Source: Variovorax sp. KK3
Lineage (GTDB): Bacteria; Pseudomonadota; Gammaproteobacteria; Burkholderiales; Burkholderiaceae_C
Length of the DNA stretch: 33,987 bases
Reading direction: 5' to 3'
NCBI RefSeq assembly: GCF_001984055.1
Contig: NZ_LYVO01000079.1
Location: forward strand, 1 to 33,987
Below are positions 24,009 through 30,652 of the stretch, piece after piece. The notes beneath the pieces are model-generated. The model saw nothing but the letters and a program-made list of their open reading frames with translations. It had not been told where the DNA came from and searched no databases. The position numbers were made by a program, and so were the translations under genes. Each line of letters starts with the position of its first letter. Positions within the stretch are counted from its first letter, which is position 1.

Positions 24009-25409
24009 TCAGCCCCTGCCCTCGGCGATCCAGCGTCGCTCGTGCCAGGACGTGCAGGCCTGGAAGCCGCGCGCCACGCCGAGCACGCGCGCATCGGCAT
24101 CGGTGGGGCCGGCGATCTGCAGGCCGATCGGCAGGCCTTGCTCGTCCTCGCCCATCTGCACCGAGATGCCGCACAGGTCCAGCAGGTTCGCGATGCGGGC
24201 ATAGCGCACGGGCGGCTTCGTGTGGTCGGCGCTGCGAAGCGGCCGCGCCGTCCACTGCGAGGTGGGCGTGAGAAAGACGTCGAGGTCGTCGAAGTGGCGG
24301 GCGAACACGTGTTTGAGCGCCTCGCGCCGACGGCAGGCTGCGACGTACTTTGCCGCGCTGAACCCTGCACCGGCCAGGATGCGCGGCCGCACGGAGGGGT
24401 CGATCTTCAGGGCTTCGTCGGCTGCGAGGTGGCCCCAGCTCGCCGCGGCTTCGGACAGCATGATGGTGCTCGACACATCGGCGATCTCGTCGAAGCTCGC
24501 CGGCAGCACGAGCGGCCGCAGCTGCGCGCCCTGTTCGCGAAAGGTGTCGAGCGCGCGCCGGTAGGCGCGATGGCTTTCGAGCTGCAGTCCTTCGAGGTCC
24601 GCCTCGGCCAGGTAGCCAACGCGCAGGCCTTGCAGCGATGGGCTGGCACCCGCCTGCAGCTCGGAAGCCGGGAAGGCCCGCGCGTCGCCGGTCAGGGTGG
24701 CGAACATCGAGGCCGCGTCCTCGGCCGTCTGGGCCAGCACGCCGACGCTGTCGAGCGTGGTGCTCAAGGGCACGACCCCTTCGCTCGGCAGTTGTCCGAT
24801 GGTCGGCTTGAATCCCGTCACGCCGCACAGCGATGCGGGCACGCGCACCGAGGCGCCGGTGTCGGTGCCGATGGCCAGCGGCACCATGCCGGCCGCCACG
24901 GCCACTGCGGAGCCGCTGCTCGATCCGCCCGGCGACAGGTGCTCCGCGCCGCCCCAGGGGTTGCGCGGAGCGCCCATGTACTCGTTGGCGCCCCAGGCAC
25001 CGAGCGCGAACTCGACCATGTGCGTCTTGCCCACGATGACGGCGCCGCATTCCAGCAGGCGCCTGGTGACCCACGCGTTGTCGCTGGCCACGTTGTCGGC
25101 GAGCAGGGTCGAACCGGCCGTGCTGGGCCGGCCCTTCACGTCGATGTTGTCTTTCAATGCGACCGGGATGCCGTGCAGCGGCCCGCGCCACTGGCCCGCG
25201 CGAATCTCGTGGTCGGCGGCCTGCGCCGCGAGCAATGCCTCCTTCGCGTAGACGCCGACGAAGGCGTGCAGCCGGCCGTCCAGCGCTTCGATGCGCTGCA
25301 GCGCGTGCTCGGTCAGGTCGACCGACGTGCATGCGCCGGAGCGCAGCATCTCGCCCATCGAGACCAGGCTGGGAAAGCCTTCGACGAGGATCTGCGACGC
25401 CAGCTTCAT
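24009..25409 (-). CDS. Amidase (amidase signature family)
   Basis: This 466-residue amidase signature enzyme hydrolyses a carboxamide to acid plus ammonia in the cytoplasm. The Ser-cisSer-Lys triad is complete: Lys86 in PVALKDNID, Ser163 in the Gly/Ser-rich PGGSSSGSAVA, and nucleophile Ser187 in GTDTGASVRVPAS; the spacings match peptide amidase and related enzymes. No GatB/GatC neighbours are present, so it is not a tRNA amidotransferase subunit. Its ATG overlaps the stop of the upstream RraA-like gene (ATGA), showing translational coupling, and a Bug gene follows. This suggests amide uptake and hydrolysis, with the product passed on to the RraA-like protein; the substrate is unknown. Confidence 0.94.
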   Translation of the reverse strand: MKLASQILVEGFPSLVSMGEMLRSGACTSVDLTEHALQRIEALDGRLHAFVGVYAKEALLAAQAADHEIRAGQWRGPLHGIPVALKDNIDVKGRPSTAGSTLLADNVASDNAWVTRRLLECGAVIVGKTHMVEFALGAWGANEYMGAPRNPWGGAEHLSPGGSSSGSAVAVAAGMVPLAIGTDTGASVRVPASLCGVTGFKPTIGQLPSEGVVPLSTTLDSVGVLAQTAEDAASMFATLTGDARAFPASELQAGASPSLQGLRVGYLAEADLEGLQLESHRAYRRALDTFREQGAQLRPLVLPASFDEIADVSSTIMLSEAAASWGHLAADEALKIDPSVRPRILAGAGFSAAKYVAACRRREALKHVFARHFDDLDVFLTPTSQWTARPLRSADHTKPPVRYARIANLLDLCGISVQMGEDEQGLPIGLQIAGPTDADARVLGVARGFQACTSWHERRWIAEGRG

Positions 25410-26077
25410 GCCTGCACTCCCATGGCCTTGGCGATCAGGGCCGAGGTGCCCATGATGTCCGGATATTTCTCGCCGGCATCCAGGCGCTTCAGCGTGAGCT
25501 TCTCGTCGCGCATCATCTGCAGGGCACGCTGGGCACTGGCTTCGATGTCGGCCACGGGCAGCACGAGCACGCCGTTCTCGTCCGCCAGGATGGCATCGCC
25601 CGGGTTCACGGCCACCGAGCCGCAGGTCACCGGCACGCAGAACTCGCCGCCCAGCCCCAGGCTCTTGACGGTGACGGCCGACGTGCCCTTCGACCAGACG
25701 GGCACGCCGTACTGCCGCAGTTCACCCAGGTCGGTGACCAGGCCGTCGACGACGATGCCTGCAACGCCGGCAACCTTGGCCGCGTAGGCGACCGCGCCGC
25801 CGAGGGTGGCGATGGTCTCGTCGCCGCAGCGATCGATCACGATCACGTCGCCGCGCCGCGCGCGGCCGACGGCGTGGTGCACCATCGCGCCGTCCATGCC
25901 CGGCACGCGCACGGTGACGGCCGTGCCGGCGATGCGGCGGTCCTTGAAATGCGCACGGATCGACGGCGTCATGAAGCCGGTGTGCCGGAAGTGCCCGATG
26001 ACGGCGGGCTCGGCGCTGGCCAGCAGATCGAGAAGGGCCGCGTCGATTTGCGCGGGAAGGTCGTTGAGGACGAACAA
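25406..26077 (-). CDS. RraA-like protein with degenerate active-site motif
   Basis: This protein of about 223 residues has the RraA/HMG-aldolase fold: AVTVRVPGMDGAMVHHAV, GDVIVIDRCGD, GIVVDGLVTDLGEL and NPGDAILADENGVLVLP. In place of the usual Asp-Gly-X-X-Arg-Asp it has DGLVTD, so the pyruvate-binding Arg is Thr, and the metal Asp 21 residues before is Gly. It is unlikely to be a classical pyruvate aldolase. No ATG fits the N-terminus: the ATG 35 codons in is too late for the fold. A TTG at 26077 with AGGA seven bases upstream is the best start; TTG at 26092 is an alternative (228 residues). It heads an operon with amidase and Bug genes and is divergent from a LysR gene. Confidence 0.85.
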   Translation of the reverse strand: MFVLNDLPAQIDAALLDLLASAEPAVIGHFRHTGFMTPSIRAHFKDRRIAGTAVTVRVPGMDGAMVHHAVGRARRGDVIVIDRCGDETIATLGGAVAYAAKVAGVAGIVVDGLVTDLGELRQYGVPVWSKGTSAVTVKSLGLGGEFCVPVTCGSVAVNPGDAILADENGVLVLPVADIEASAQRALQMMRDEKLTLKRLDAGEKYPDIMGTSALIAKAMGVQA

Positions 26078-26162
26078 GGTGGGTTCCTGCAATGCTGTGG
26101 TGGTGCGGCGGACTGTAGGAGCGGCACGCCCGGCCGAAAAGTCACAAATCCGGACCCCGGGC

Positions 26163-26168
26163 TATAAA
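26163..26168 (+). promoter_or_regulatory. -10 element (TATAAA) close to LysR start, possible leaderless message
   Basis: TATAAA lies only eight bases before the LysR ATG at 26177. No Shine-Dalgarno sequence precedes that ATG, and the -35 region is poor. If this is the -10 box, transcription would begin at or within a few bases of the start codon. It could also be chance AT-richness in the 99-base divergent spacer. Confidence 0.4.
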
Positions 26169-26176
26169 CTGAATTG

Positions 26177-27127
26177 ATGTTGCGCATCACGTTCAGACAG
26201 CTGGAGGCCTTCTACTGGGCGACCACGCTGGGCACGGTCAACGCGGCGGCCCGGCACCTGTTCGTGAGCCAGCCGGCCATCACGGCGCGTGTGAAGGAGC
26301 TGGAAGACATCCTCGGCGTGGCGCTGCTGACCCGGAGCCAGCAGGGCGTGCAGCTGACACCTGCTGGCCGCGAGGTGCTCGACCATGCGAAGCACCTGCT
26401 CGAGCAAGGAGAAGCGCTGGAGAAATGCGGCGCGAACGAGGTTCCGCCTCTCGACGGCGTGCTGCGCTTGGGCGCGGACGAGACCTCCGCCGCGGTGGCC
26501 GTGTCGGAGCTGCTGCGGCAGCTCAAGGTGCGCTACCCGGGCCTTCGGGTCGACCTGAGCATCGAGCGCAGCAAGGTGCTGCATGAAAGGCTGAACCGCC
26601 GCGAGCTCGACGTGGCCCTGCAGACCAGTCCCGTGGCGCGGCCCCACGTGGCGGACGAGCTGCTGGGCTCGGTGCAGGTCGCATGGGTCGCAGGTGCCTC
26701 GGTGGCGCTGCCGCACCTGCCCTTCAGCCCCGGCGATGCGGCCTCGGTGCCGCTGGTGACGAGCCCGCCGCCCTCCATCCTTCACTACGTCACGCGCGAC
26801 TGGCTGGGCGATTCGGGCGCCGACCACCATCGGATCAACACCTGCAACTCGCTCGCGATGATGGTGAAACTGGTGCGCGACGGCCATGCCATGGCGGCGC
26901 TGCCAGTGCCGGTGGTGCTGGACCCGCTCAAGCAAGGCGCGCTGAAGCTGGTCGAATCCGAACCGGCCCTGCCCGCCGTGGCGTACTACGTGTCGTACCT
27001 GGTCGAGAAGCGCCAGTCCGGCGTCGAGGTCATCGTCGCACTGGCACGCGAGGTGCTCACCTCGGCGCAGTTCTTCGTCGACGGGCCGGTCCCCTCCCCG
27101 GCCGGCCCGGCCGATCGAATCAGTTGA
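26177..27127 (+). CDS. LysR family transcriptional regulator (divergent from RraA-amidase-Bug)
   Basis: This 316-residue LysR-type regulator opens MLRITFRQLEAFYWATTLGTV, with HTH end HLFVSQPAITARVK and wing LLTRSQQGVQLTPAG. The effector domain contains HRINTCNSLAMMVKLVRDGHAMAALP in the place where LysR proteins carry the GLG-type hinge segment. ATG at 26177 is preferred over the TTG one codon upstream. Divergence from the RraA-like/amidase/Bug operon suggests control of it. Its 3' end overlaps the last RraA-like gene of the next cluster by eight bases in convergent orientation, so there is no room for a terminator between them. Confidence 0.92.
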   Translation: MLRITFRQLEAFYWATTLGTVNAAARHLFVSQPAITARVKELEDILGVALLTRSQQGVQLTPAGREVLDHAKHLLEQGEALEKCGANEVPPLDGVLRLGADETSAAVAVSELLRQLKVRYPGLRVDLSIERSKVLHERLNRRELDVALQTSPVARPHVADELLGSVQVAWVAGASVALPHLPFSPGDAASVPLVTSPPPSILHYVTRDWLGDSGADHHRINTCNSLAMMVKLVRDGHAMAALPVPVVLDPLKQGALKLVESEPALPAVAYYVSYLVEKRQSGVEVIVALAREVLTSAQFFVDGPVPSPAGPADRIS

Positions 27128-27767
27128 GACCCAGGCGCCGCAGCGTCTCCGTCAGGCCCAGCAGGTCCGACGTGAAGCTGCCTTGTGCGATGGCTTCGCG
27201 CTGCTGCACTTCCTTCTCCTCGCGTGCCAGGCTGGAGGCGATGACCGATGCCACCTCGTCCTGCGCCACCACGGCCAGGCCGTCACGATCGCCGACGATG
27301 ATGTCGCCGGGACGGATCAGCACGTCGCCGATGGCGACCGGCACCTGGACCTTGCCGGGCTGGTTCTTCGCCGTGCCCTTGATCGACAGGCCGCGGCAGA
27401 ACACCGGAAAGCCCAGGTCGATGATCAGGTTGGCATCGCGCACGCAGCCGTTGATCACGAGGCCGGCGATGCCGACCTTCATCGCCTGGATGGTCAGCAC
27501 GTCGCCCCAGGGGCCGGCTTCCATGAAGGCCTTGGCGTCGACCACGAGCACGTCGCCGGGGCGGGCCTTCTGCACGGCGTAGTGCAGCATCAGGTTGTCG
27601 GCCGGGCGACAGTCGACGGTGAAGGCCGGGCCGGCGAGGCGCACCGTCGGGTCGATCGGCTTCATGCCTTGGTCGAGCGCGCCCTTGGCGCCCTGCGCCT
27701 CGTAGACGGTGGCGGCTCCCAGGCCGCGCAGCTGCTGCAGTTGTTCTTTCGTTGCAGTGGCGGCCAT
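27120..27767 (-). CDS. RraA-like / HMG-aldolase family protein (third of tandem trio)
   Basis: This 215-residue RraA/HMG-CHA aldolase superfamily protein has an intact D-X20-R-D motif: WGDVL, twenty residues, then the Arg-Asp of INGCVRDANL. In Mg-dependent HMG/CHA aldolases the Arg binds the pyruvate carboxylate and the Asps bind metal or water, so catalysis (retro-aldol cleavage or oxaloacetate-type decarboxylation) is plausible. The start has TATVYEAQGAKGAL in place of the more usual T-x-x-x-D-A segment. It begins two bases after the stop of the second trio member and is the last gene of the AcnX operon. Trimers and hexamers are usual in the family, so mixed oligomers with its two neighbours are conceivable. 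Confidence 0.88.
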   Translation of the reverse strand: MAATATKEQLQQLRGLGAATVYEAQGAKGALDQGMKPIDPTVRLAGPAFTVDCRPADNLMLHYAVQKARPGDVLVVDAKAFMEAGPWGDVLTIQAMKVGIAGLVINGCVRDANLIIDLGFPVFCRGLSIKGTAKNQPGKVQVPVAIGDVLIRPGDIIVGDRDGLAVVAQDEVASVIASSLAREEKEVQQREAIAQGSFTSDLLGLTETLRRLGLN

Positions 27768-27769
27768 GC

Positions 27770-28432
27770 TCAGCCCTTCCGCTGCAGCGTGTGATAGCCC
27801 AGCGCTCCGCGCGCCTGACCCAGCGTCTTGCCCTGGGCGATCTGCGCGCGGATCTCGGACTCCACGCCTTCGATCTTGCGGGCCAGCTCGGCCACCTCGC
27901 GCACACGCTCACGCGGAACGACCACCACGCCGTTCGCATCGGCCACCACGATGTCGCGCGCCACGACGCGGGCGGTGCCGATCGACACCGGCGTGTTGAC
28001 CGATTCGACCTCCACGCGGTCCTTGCCGGTGCGCATGAAGCGGCCCTTGGTGAACAGCGGATAGCCGTCGCCCAGCGCCTTGGAGACGTCGCGGCACACG
28101 CCGTCGATCACCGTGGCGCCGATCTTCCGGATGCCGGCGTACTGGGTCATGATGTCGCCCCACACCGTGCAGTCGGTGCGGCCGCCGTTGTCGATCACCA
28201 CCACGTCGCCCTCGGCCACGTCGTCGATGAAATCGCCCACCGTGCCGGGCGGCGTCGAGGCCGACACGTACTTGACCGTGAACGCCGGTCCGACGACGAC
28301 CTGCTTGTAGTTGTCCAGCGGCGCGATGCCCAGGCATTGGCCCGGCAGGCCGAGCTTGTCCATCGCGTCCGAGACGCCGGGGGTGTCGAGGCCGGCGAAG
28401 AGCTCGACCAGTTCCTTGTCTTGCGCGTTCAT
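27770..28432 (-). CDS. RraA-like / HMG-aldolase family protein (second of tandem trio)
   Basis: This 220-residue member of the same superfamily keeps D-X20-R-D: WGDIM, twenty residues, then the Arg-Asp of IDGVCRDVSKA. Other family signs are DTPGVSDAMDKLG near the N-terminus, GDVVVIDNGG, and ARDIVVADANGVVVVP. Its ATG overlaps the stop of the first trio gene (ATGA), and the third gene starts two bases after its stop, so all three are tightly coupled. It has PPGTVGDFIDDVAEGD in the loop that covers the active site, unlike its neighbours, suggesting a different substrate or a different partner surface. Confidence 0.9.
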   Translation of the reverse strand: MNAQDKELVELFAGLDTPGVSDAMDKLGLPGQCLGIAPLDNYKQVVVGPAFTVKYVSASTPPGTVGDFIDDVAEGDVVVIDNGGRTDCTVWGDIMTQYAGIRKIGATVIDGVCRDVSKALGDGYPLFTKGRFMRTGKDRVEVESVNTPVSIGTARVVARDIVVADANGVVVVPRERVREVAELARKIEGVESEIRAQIAQGKTLGQARGALGYHTLQRKG

Positions 28433-29103
28433 TTCGTGCTTCCTTGGTTGATGGCTTCGAATTCCTTGTCGTGCATGACCTCGGCGACCGAGCGGCCGCT
28501 GCGCACGGCCTGCACCATGCCGTCCTGCCGGCGCGCGATGCGCTCGCCAAGGTCCAGCACTTCCTCGATGCGGGCGGCCGGCACGAAAACGGCGCCACAG
28601 CGGTCGGCGATCACGTAGTCGTCTTGCTGCACGGTCACGCCGGCCATCTGCACGGGCTTGCCCGAGTCGATCTGGATGACGCGGTTGCGCGCGCTGATCA
28701 TGGTGACGCCGCGGCCGTAGACCGGGTAGCCGATCGATTCGCTGCCCTCGATGTCGCGGCTCAGGCCGTCGATGACCGAGCCCCGCACCTTGCGTGCCAC
28801 GGCGGCGTTGGCCAGGATGTCGCCCCAGCACGAGATGCCGTCGACGCCGCCGGCGATCACCAGCACGCGATCGTCCGTCGTGACCTCGGCGATCACGGGC
28901 GAGATCAGGTGCACGGTGGGCTTCGCATCTGTTTTGGGGCCGAGCTGGATGGTGCTGGCACGGCCCACGATGCGAGGGCAGTTCCAAAGCGGGCGCAAGC
29001 CGTACGTTGCGCCAGCGAGGCTCAGAAAATCGAGCGCGTCGGAGACGGTGTTCGTGTCCAGCGCGGCGAGGCGATCGAGAAGAGTGGGATCGGGAGTGGT
29101 CAT
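28429..29103 (-). CDS. RraA-like / HMG-aldolase family protein (first of tandem trio)
   Basis: This 224-residue superfamily member keeps D-X20-R-D: WGDIL, twenty residues, then the Arg-Asp of IDGLSRDIEGS. It also shows DTNTVSDALDFL at the start, DRVLVIAGGVDG before the motif, and DDYVIADRCGAVFVP near the C-terminal side. It is closest in layout to the second trio protein (both have a T-V/G-V-SDA-L/M-D opening and WGDI), so the pair probably arose by duplication. It lies 40 bases behind a tiny lipoprotein-like ORF and downstream of the AcnX genes. Retro-aldol or decarboxylase activity is plausible from the retained residues. Confidence 0.9.
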   Translation of the reverse strand: MTTPDPTLLDRLAALDTNTVSDALDFLSLAGATYGLRPLWNCPRIVGRASTIQLGPKTDAKPTVHLISPVIAEVTTDDRVLVIAGGVDGISCWGDILANAAVARKVRGSVIDGLSRDIEGSESIGYPVYGRGVTMISARNRVIQIDSGKPVQMAGVTVQQDDYVIADRCGAVFVPAARIEEVLDLGERIARRQDGMVQAVRSGRSVAEVMHDKEFEAINQGSTK

Positions 29104-29143
29104 GATGATGGCTAAGGTCCGTGTGGTTCTTGTGCTCGGGTCG

Positions 29144-29302
29144 TTAGGGCCTGTGCGGTGTCGCGTTCAGCGCTTGTACGGATAGGTAGTACGTGGGAGC
29201 CCATGGCCCCGCCGCTGGCGCCGCACATCCGGCCAGCAGCGCAGCTGCCGCCATCACCGATGCGGCCGCCGCACGCGATTGGCGAAAACGCAATGGACTC
29301 AT
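29144..29302 (-). CDS. Possible 52-residue lipoprotein (small ORF)
   Basis: A short minus-strand frame encodes MSPLRFRQSR followed by an Ala-rich hydrophobic stretch and LLAGC (residues 22-26), a textbook lipobox with lipidated Cys26. The mature part is only about 27 residues, ending QALNATPHRP and a TAA. It lies in the 217-base gap between the broken Bug gene and the first RraA-like trio gene, 18 bases after the Bug stop, with no strong Shine-Dalgarno. It may be a real small lipoprotein, the stub of a longer one cut by the same rearrangement that broke the Bug gene, or chance. I do not recognise a family. Confidence 0.4.
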   Translation of the reverse strand: MSPLRFRQSRAAAASVMAAAALLAGCAAPAAGPWAPTYYLSVQALNATPHRP

Positions 29303-29320
29303 GGCCCGCGGTCCGATCGA

Positions 29321-30056
29321 TCAGTCCGCCGTGGCGCCGGACAACTTCACCAACTTGCCCCAGTTGTCGATCTCCTGGGCCACGATGGTCTTGAAGGCCG
29401 CTGGCGTGTTGCCGACCGGCACCGAGCCCTGGTCGGCCAGCGTCTTGCGCACACCGGCGTCCTGCAGCACCTTCTGCAGGGCCGCGGCCAATTTGTCGAC
29501 GACGGCCGGCGGCGTACCCGCGGGTGCGAACACGCCGTTCCACAACGCCACCTCGAAGCCCGGCAGCGCTTCGCCGACGGCAGGTACGTTGGGCAGGCGC
29601 TGGGCGCGGGTCTTCGTCGTCACGGCCAGGGCGCGCAGCTTGCCCCCTTCGATGAAGGGCAGCACTTCCACGAGCGGGGAGAACACGGCCTGGATCTGTC
29701 CGCCGATCAGGTCGGTGTTGGCCGGAGCGCCGCCCTTGTAGGCGACGTGCTGCATGTCGCCCTTGGCCATGCTGTTGAACAACGCGCCCGACAGGTGCGA
29801 TGCGGAGCCCGCGCCGGCCGAGCCGTAGTTGACCGGCTCCTTCTTCGCCTGCACGTGCGCCACGAACTCCTGCAGGCTCTTCACCGGCAGCTGGTTGTTG
29901 ACGGTCAGCACGTTCGGAATCAGGGCCACCTGCGAGACCGGTGCCAAGTCCTTGCGCAGGTCGCTTCCTGGCGGGCCAGTCCTGGGCCTGGGCAGAGAGG
30001 CCCGCGGCGGCCAGCAAGGCTGCGGTCGCGATTCGGATGAAGGGGCGGCGGGTCAT
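29321..30056 (-). pseudogene. Bug family solute-binding protein, inactivated by internal out-of-frame deletion
   Basis: The gene starts normally (MTRRPFIRIATAALLAAAGL, signal peptide ending AQA-QDWPARK). At about 29965-29985 the frame breaks: the next Bug-like residues, SDLRKDLAPVSQVALIPN, are in another frame. They then continue correctly to the end (HVAYKGGAPANTDLIGGQ, LVKLSGATAD). Compared with intact Bug proteins the whole PIRLIVPF-PGG and NKPGAGG part is missing, roughly 80 residues, so about 240 bases were lost, not a multiple of three. The remaining 3' frame is open from a TTG at 29947 but lacks a signal peptide and half the binding cleft. The gene sits between the AcnX genes and the RraA-like trio and was presumably their uptake receptor. 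Confidence 0.85.
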
Positions 30057-30102
30057 GTTGTCTCCATGTTCGTGCGGGCGGCGGCATGGCGCTGCCGGCC
30101 CT

Positions 30103-30118
30103 GAGTCGTGCACGACTC
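30103..30118. promoter_or_regulatory. Perfect 16-bp palindrome between AcnX small subunit and Bug pseudogene
   Basis: GAGTCGTGCACGACTC is an exact palindrome in the 99-base gap. No U-run follows on either strand. It may be a dimer-binding site for internal regulation of the Bug and RraA-like part of the operon, or an RNA stem between cistrons. Confidence 0.5.
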
Positions 30119-30137
30119 TGGGTTGATGGGAAGGATC

Positions 30138-30159
30138 GAAAAACTCGGGAAAAACTCAG
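30138..30159. repeat. Tandem 11-base repeat at the AcnX small-subunit stop
   Basis: GAAAAACTC followed by GGG and AAAAACTC give two adjacent near-identical copies (GAAAAACTCGG and GAAAAACTCAGG). The second copy overlaps the stop codon of the small subunit. On the minus strand this gives two T5 tracts just after the gene, but without a hairpin in front, so a terminator is not supported. Confidence 0.45.
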
Positions 30160-30647
30160 GACAGGTCAGCGTCGAACTGACGCTTGACCTCGTCCGCCGG
30201 CGGCCGCTCGGCCACCTGCTTCGATGCATCGCGGAAGGTGACGCGCACCGTGCCGGCATCGGCATCCACCTCGACGAAGTCGCCGGTCGAGATGACGTGC
30301 GTCGGGTCCTGGTCCAGTCCGGCCACGGCGGGTATGTTGCCGATGATGGCGCCGATGGTGGTCACGCCCTCCGGGCTCACCTGCACGAAGGCGACCGGGG
30401 CCGTGCCGCGCGAGACCATGTCGTAGATCTTGTACGAGCCGCCGGTCGAGCCCTTGCCGGTCTGGAACACGAGCACCTTGCCGGCGATGTTGACGCCTTC
30501 GATCTCGTGGCCGGGCTCCGTCACGATGCCGGTCATGTTGTCGACGCCGCCGTTGAAGCTGATGGCCTCGCGCGTGACGACCGCCTCGCCACTGGCCTGG
30601 CCCTTGACGATCTTGCGTCCCGTGAGGACGAGCGTTGCTGCTGCCAT
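30156..30647 (-). CDS. Aconitase X (AcnX) small subunit, DUF126 domain
   Basis: This 163-residue swivelling-domain subunit of aconitase X corresponds to domain 4 of aconitase and supplies a catalytic Ser loop. Visible signs are the family opening LVLTGRKIVKGQASGEAVV, FNGGVDNMTGIVTEPGHEIEG, and the Gly/Ser loop FQTGKGSTGGSYKIYDM with the likely active-site Ser near residue 90. Characterised AcnX enzymes dehydrate cis-3-hydroxy-L-proline (bacteria, fungi) or mevalonate 5-phosphate (archaea). It is encoded five bases after the large subunit, so the two form a heterodimer. A C-terminal tail after VRVTFRDA (about 20 residues) is longer than in minimal DUF126 proteins. Confidence 0.92.
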   Translation of the reverse strand: MAAATLVLTGRKIVKGQASGEAVVTREAISFNGGVDNMTGIVTEPGHEIEGVNIAGKVLVFQTGKGSTGGSYKIYDMVSRGTAPVAFVQVSPEGVTTIGAIIGNIPAVAGLDQDPTHVISTGDFVEVDADAGTVRVTFRDASKQVAERPPADEVKRQFDADLS

Positions 30648-30652
30648 GGCTT

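Noticed and set aside
29321..29947. The 3' part of the broken Bug gene as a functional short gene from TTG at 29947
   Set aside because: It lacks a signal peptide and the first half of the binding fold, and the orphaned signal peptide sits just upstream in another frame, so a pseudogene explains both.
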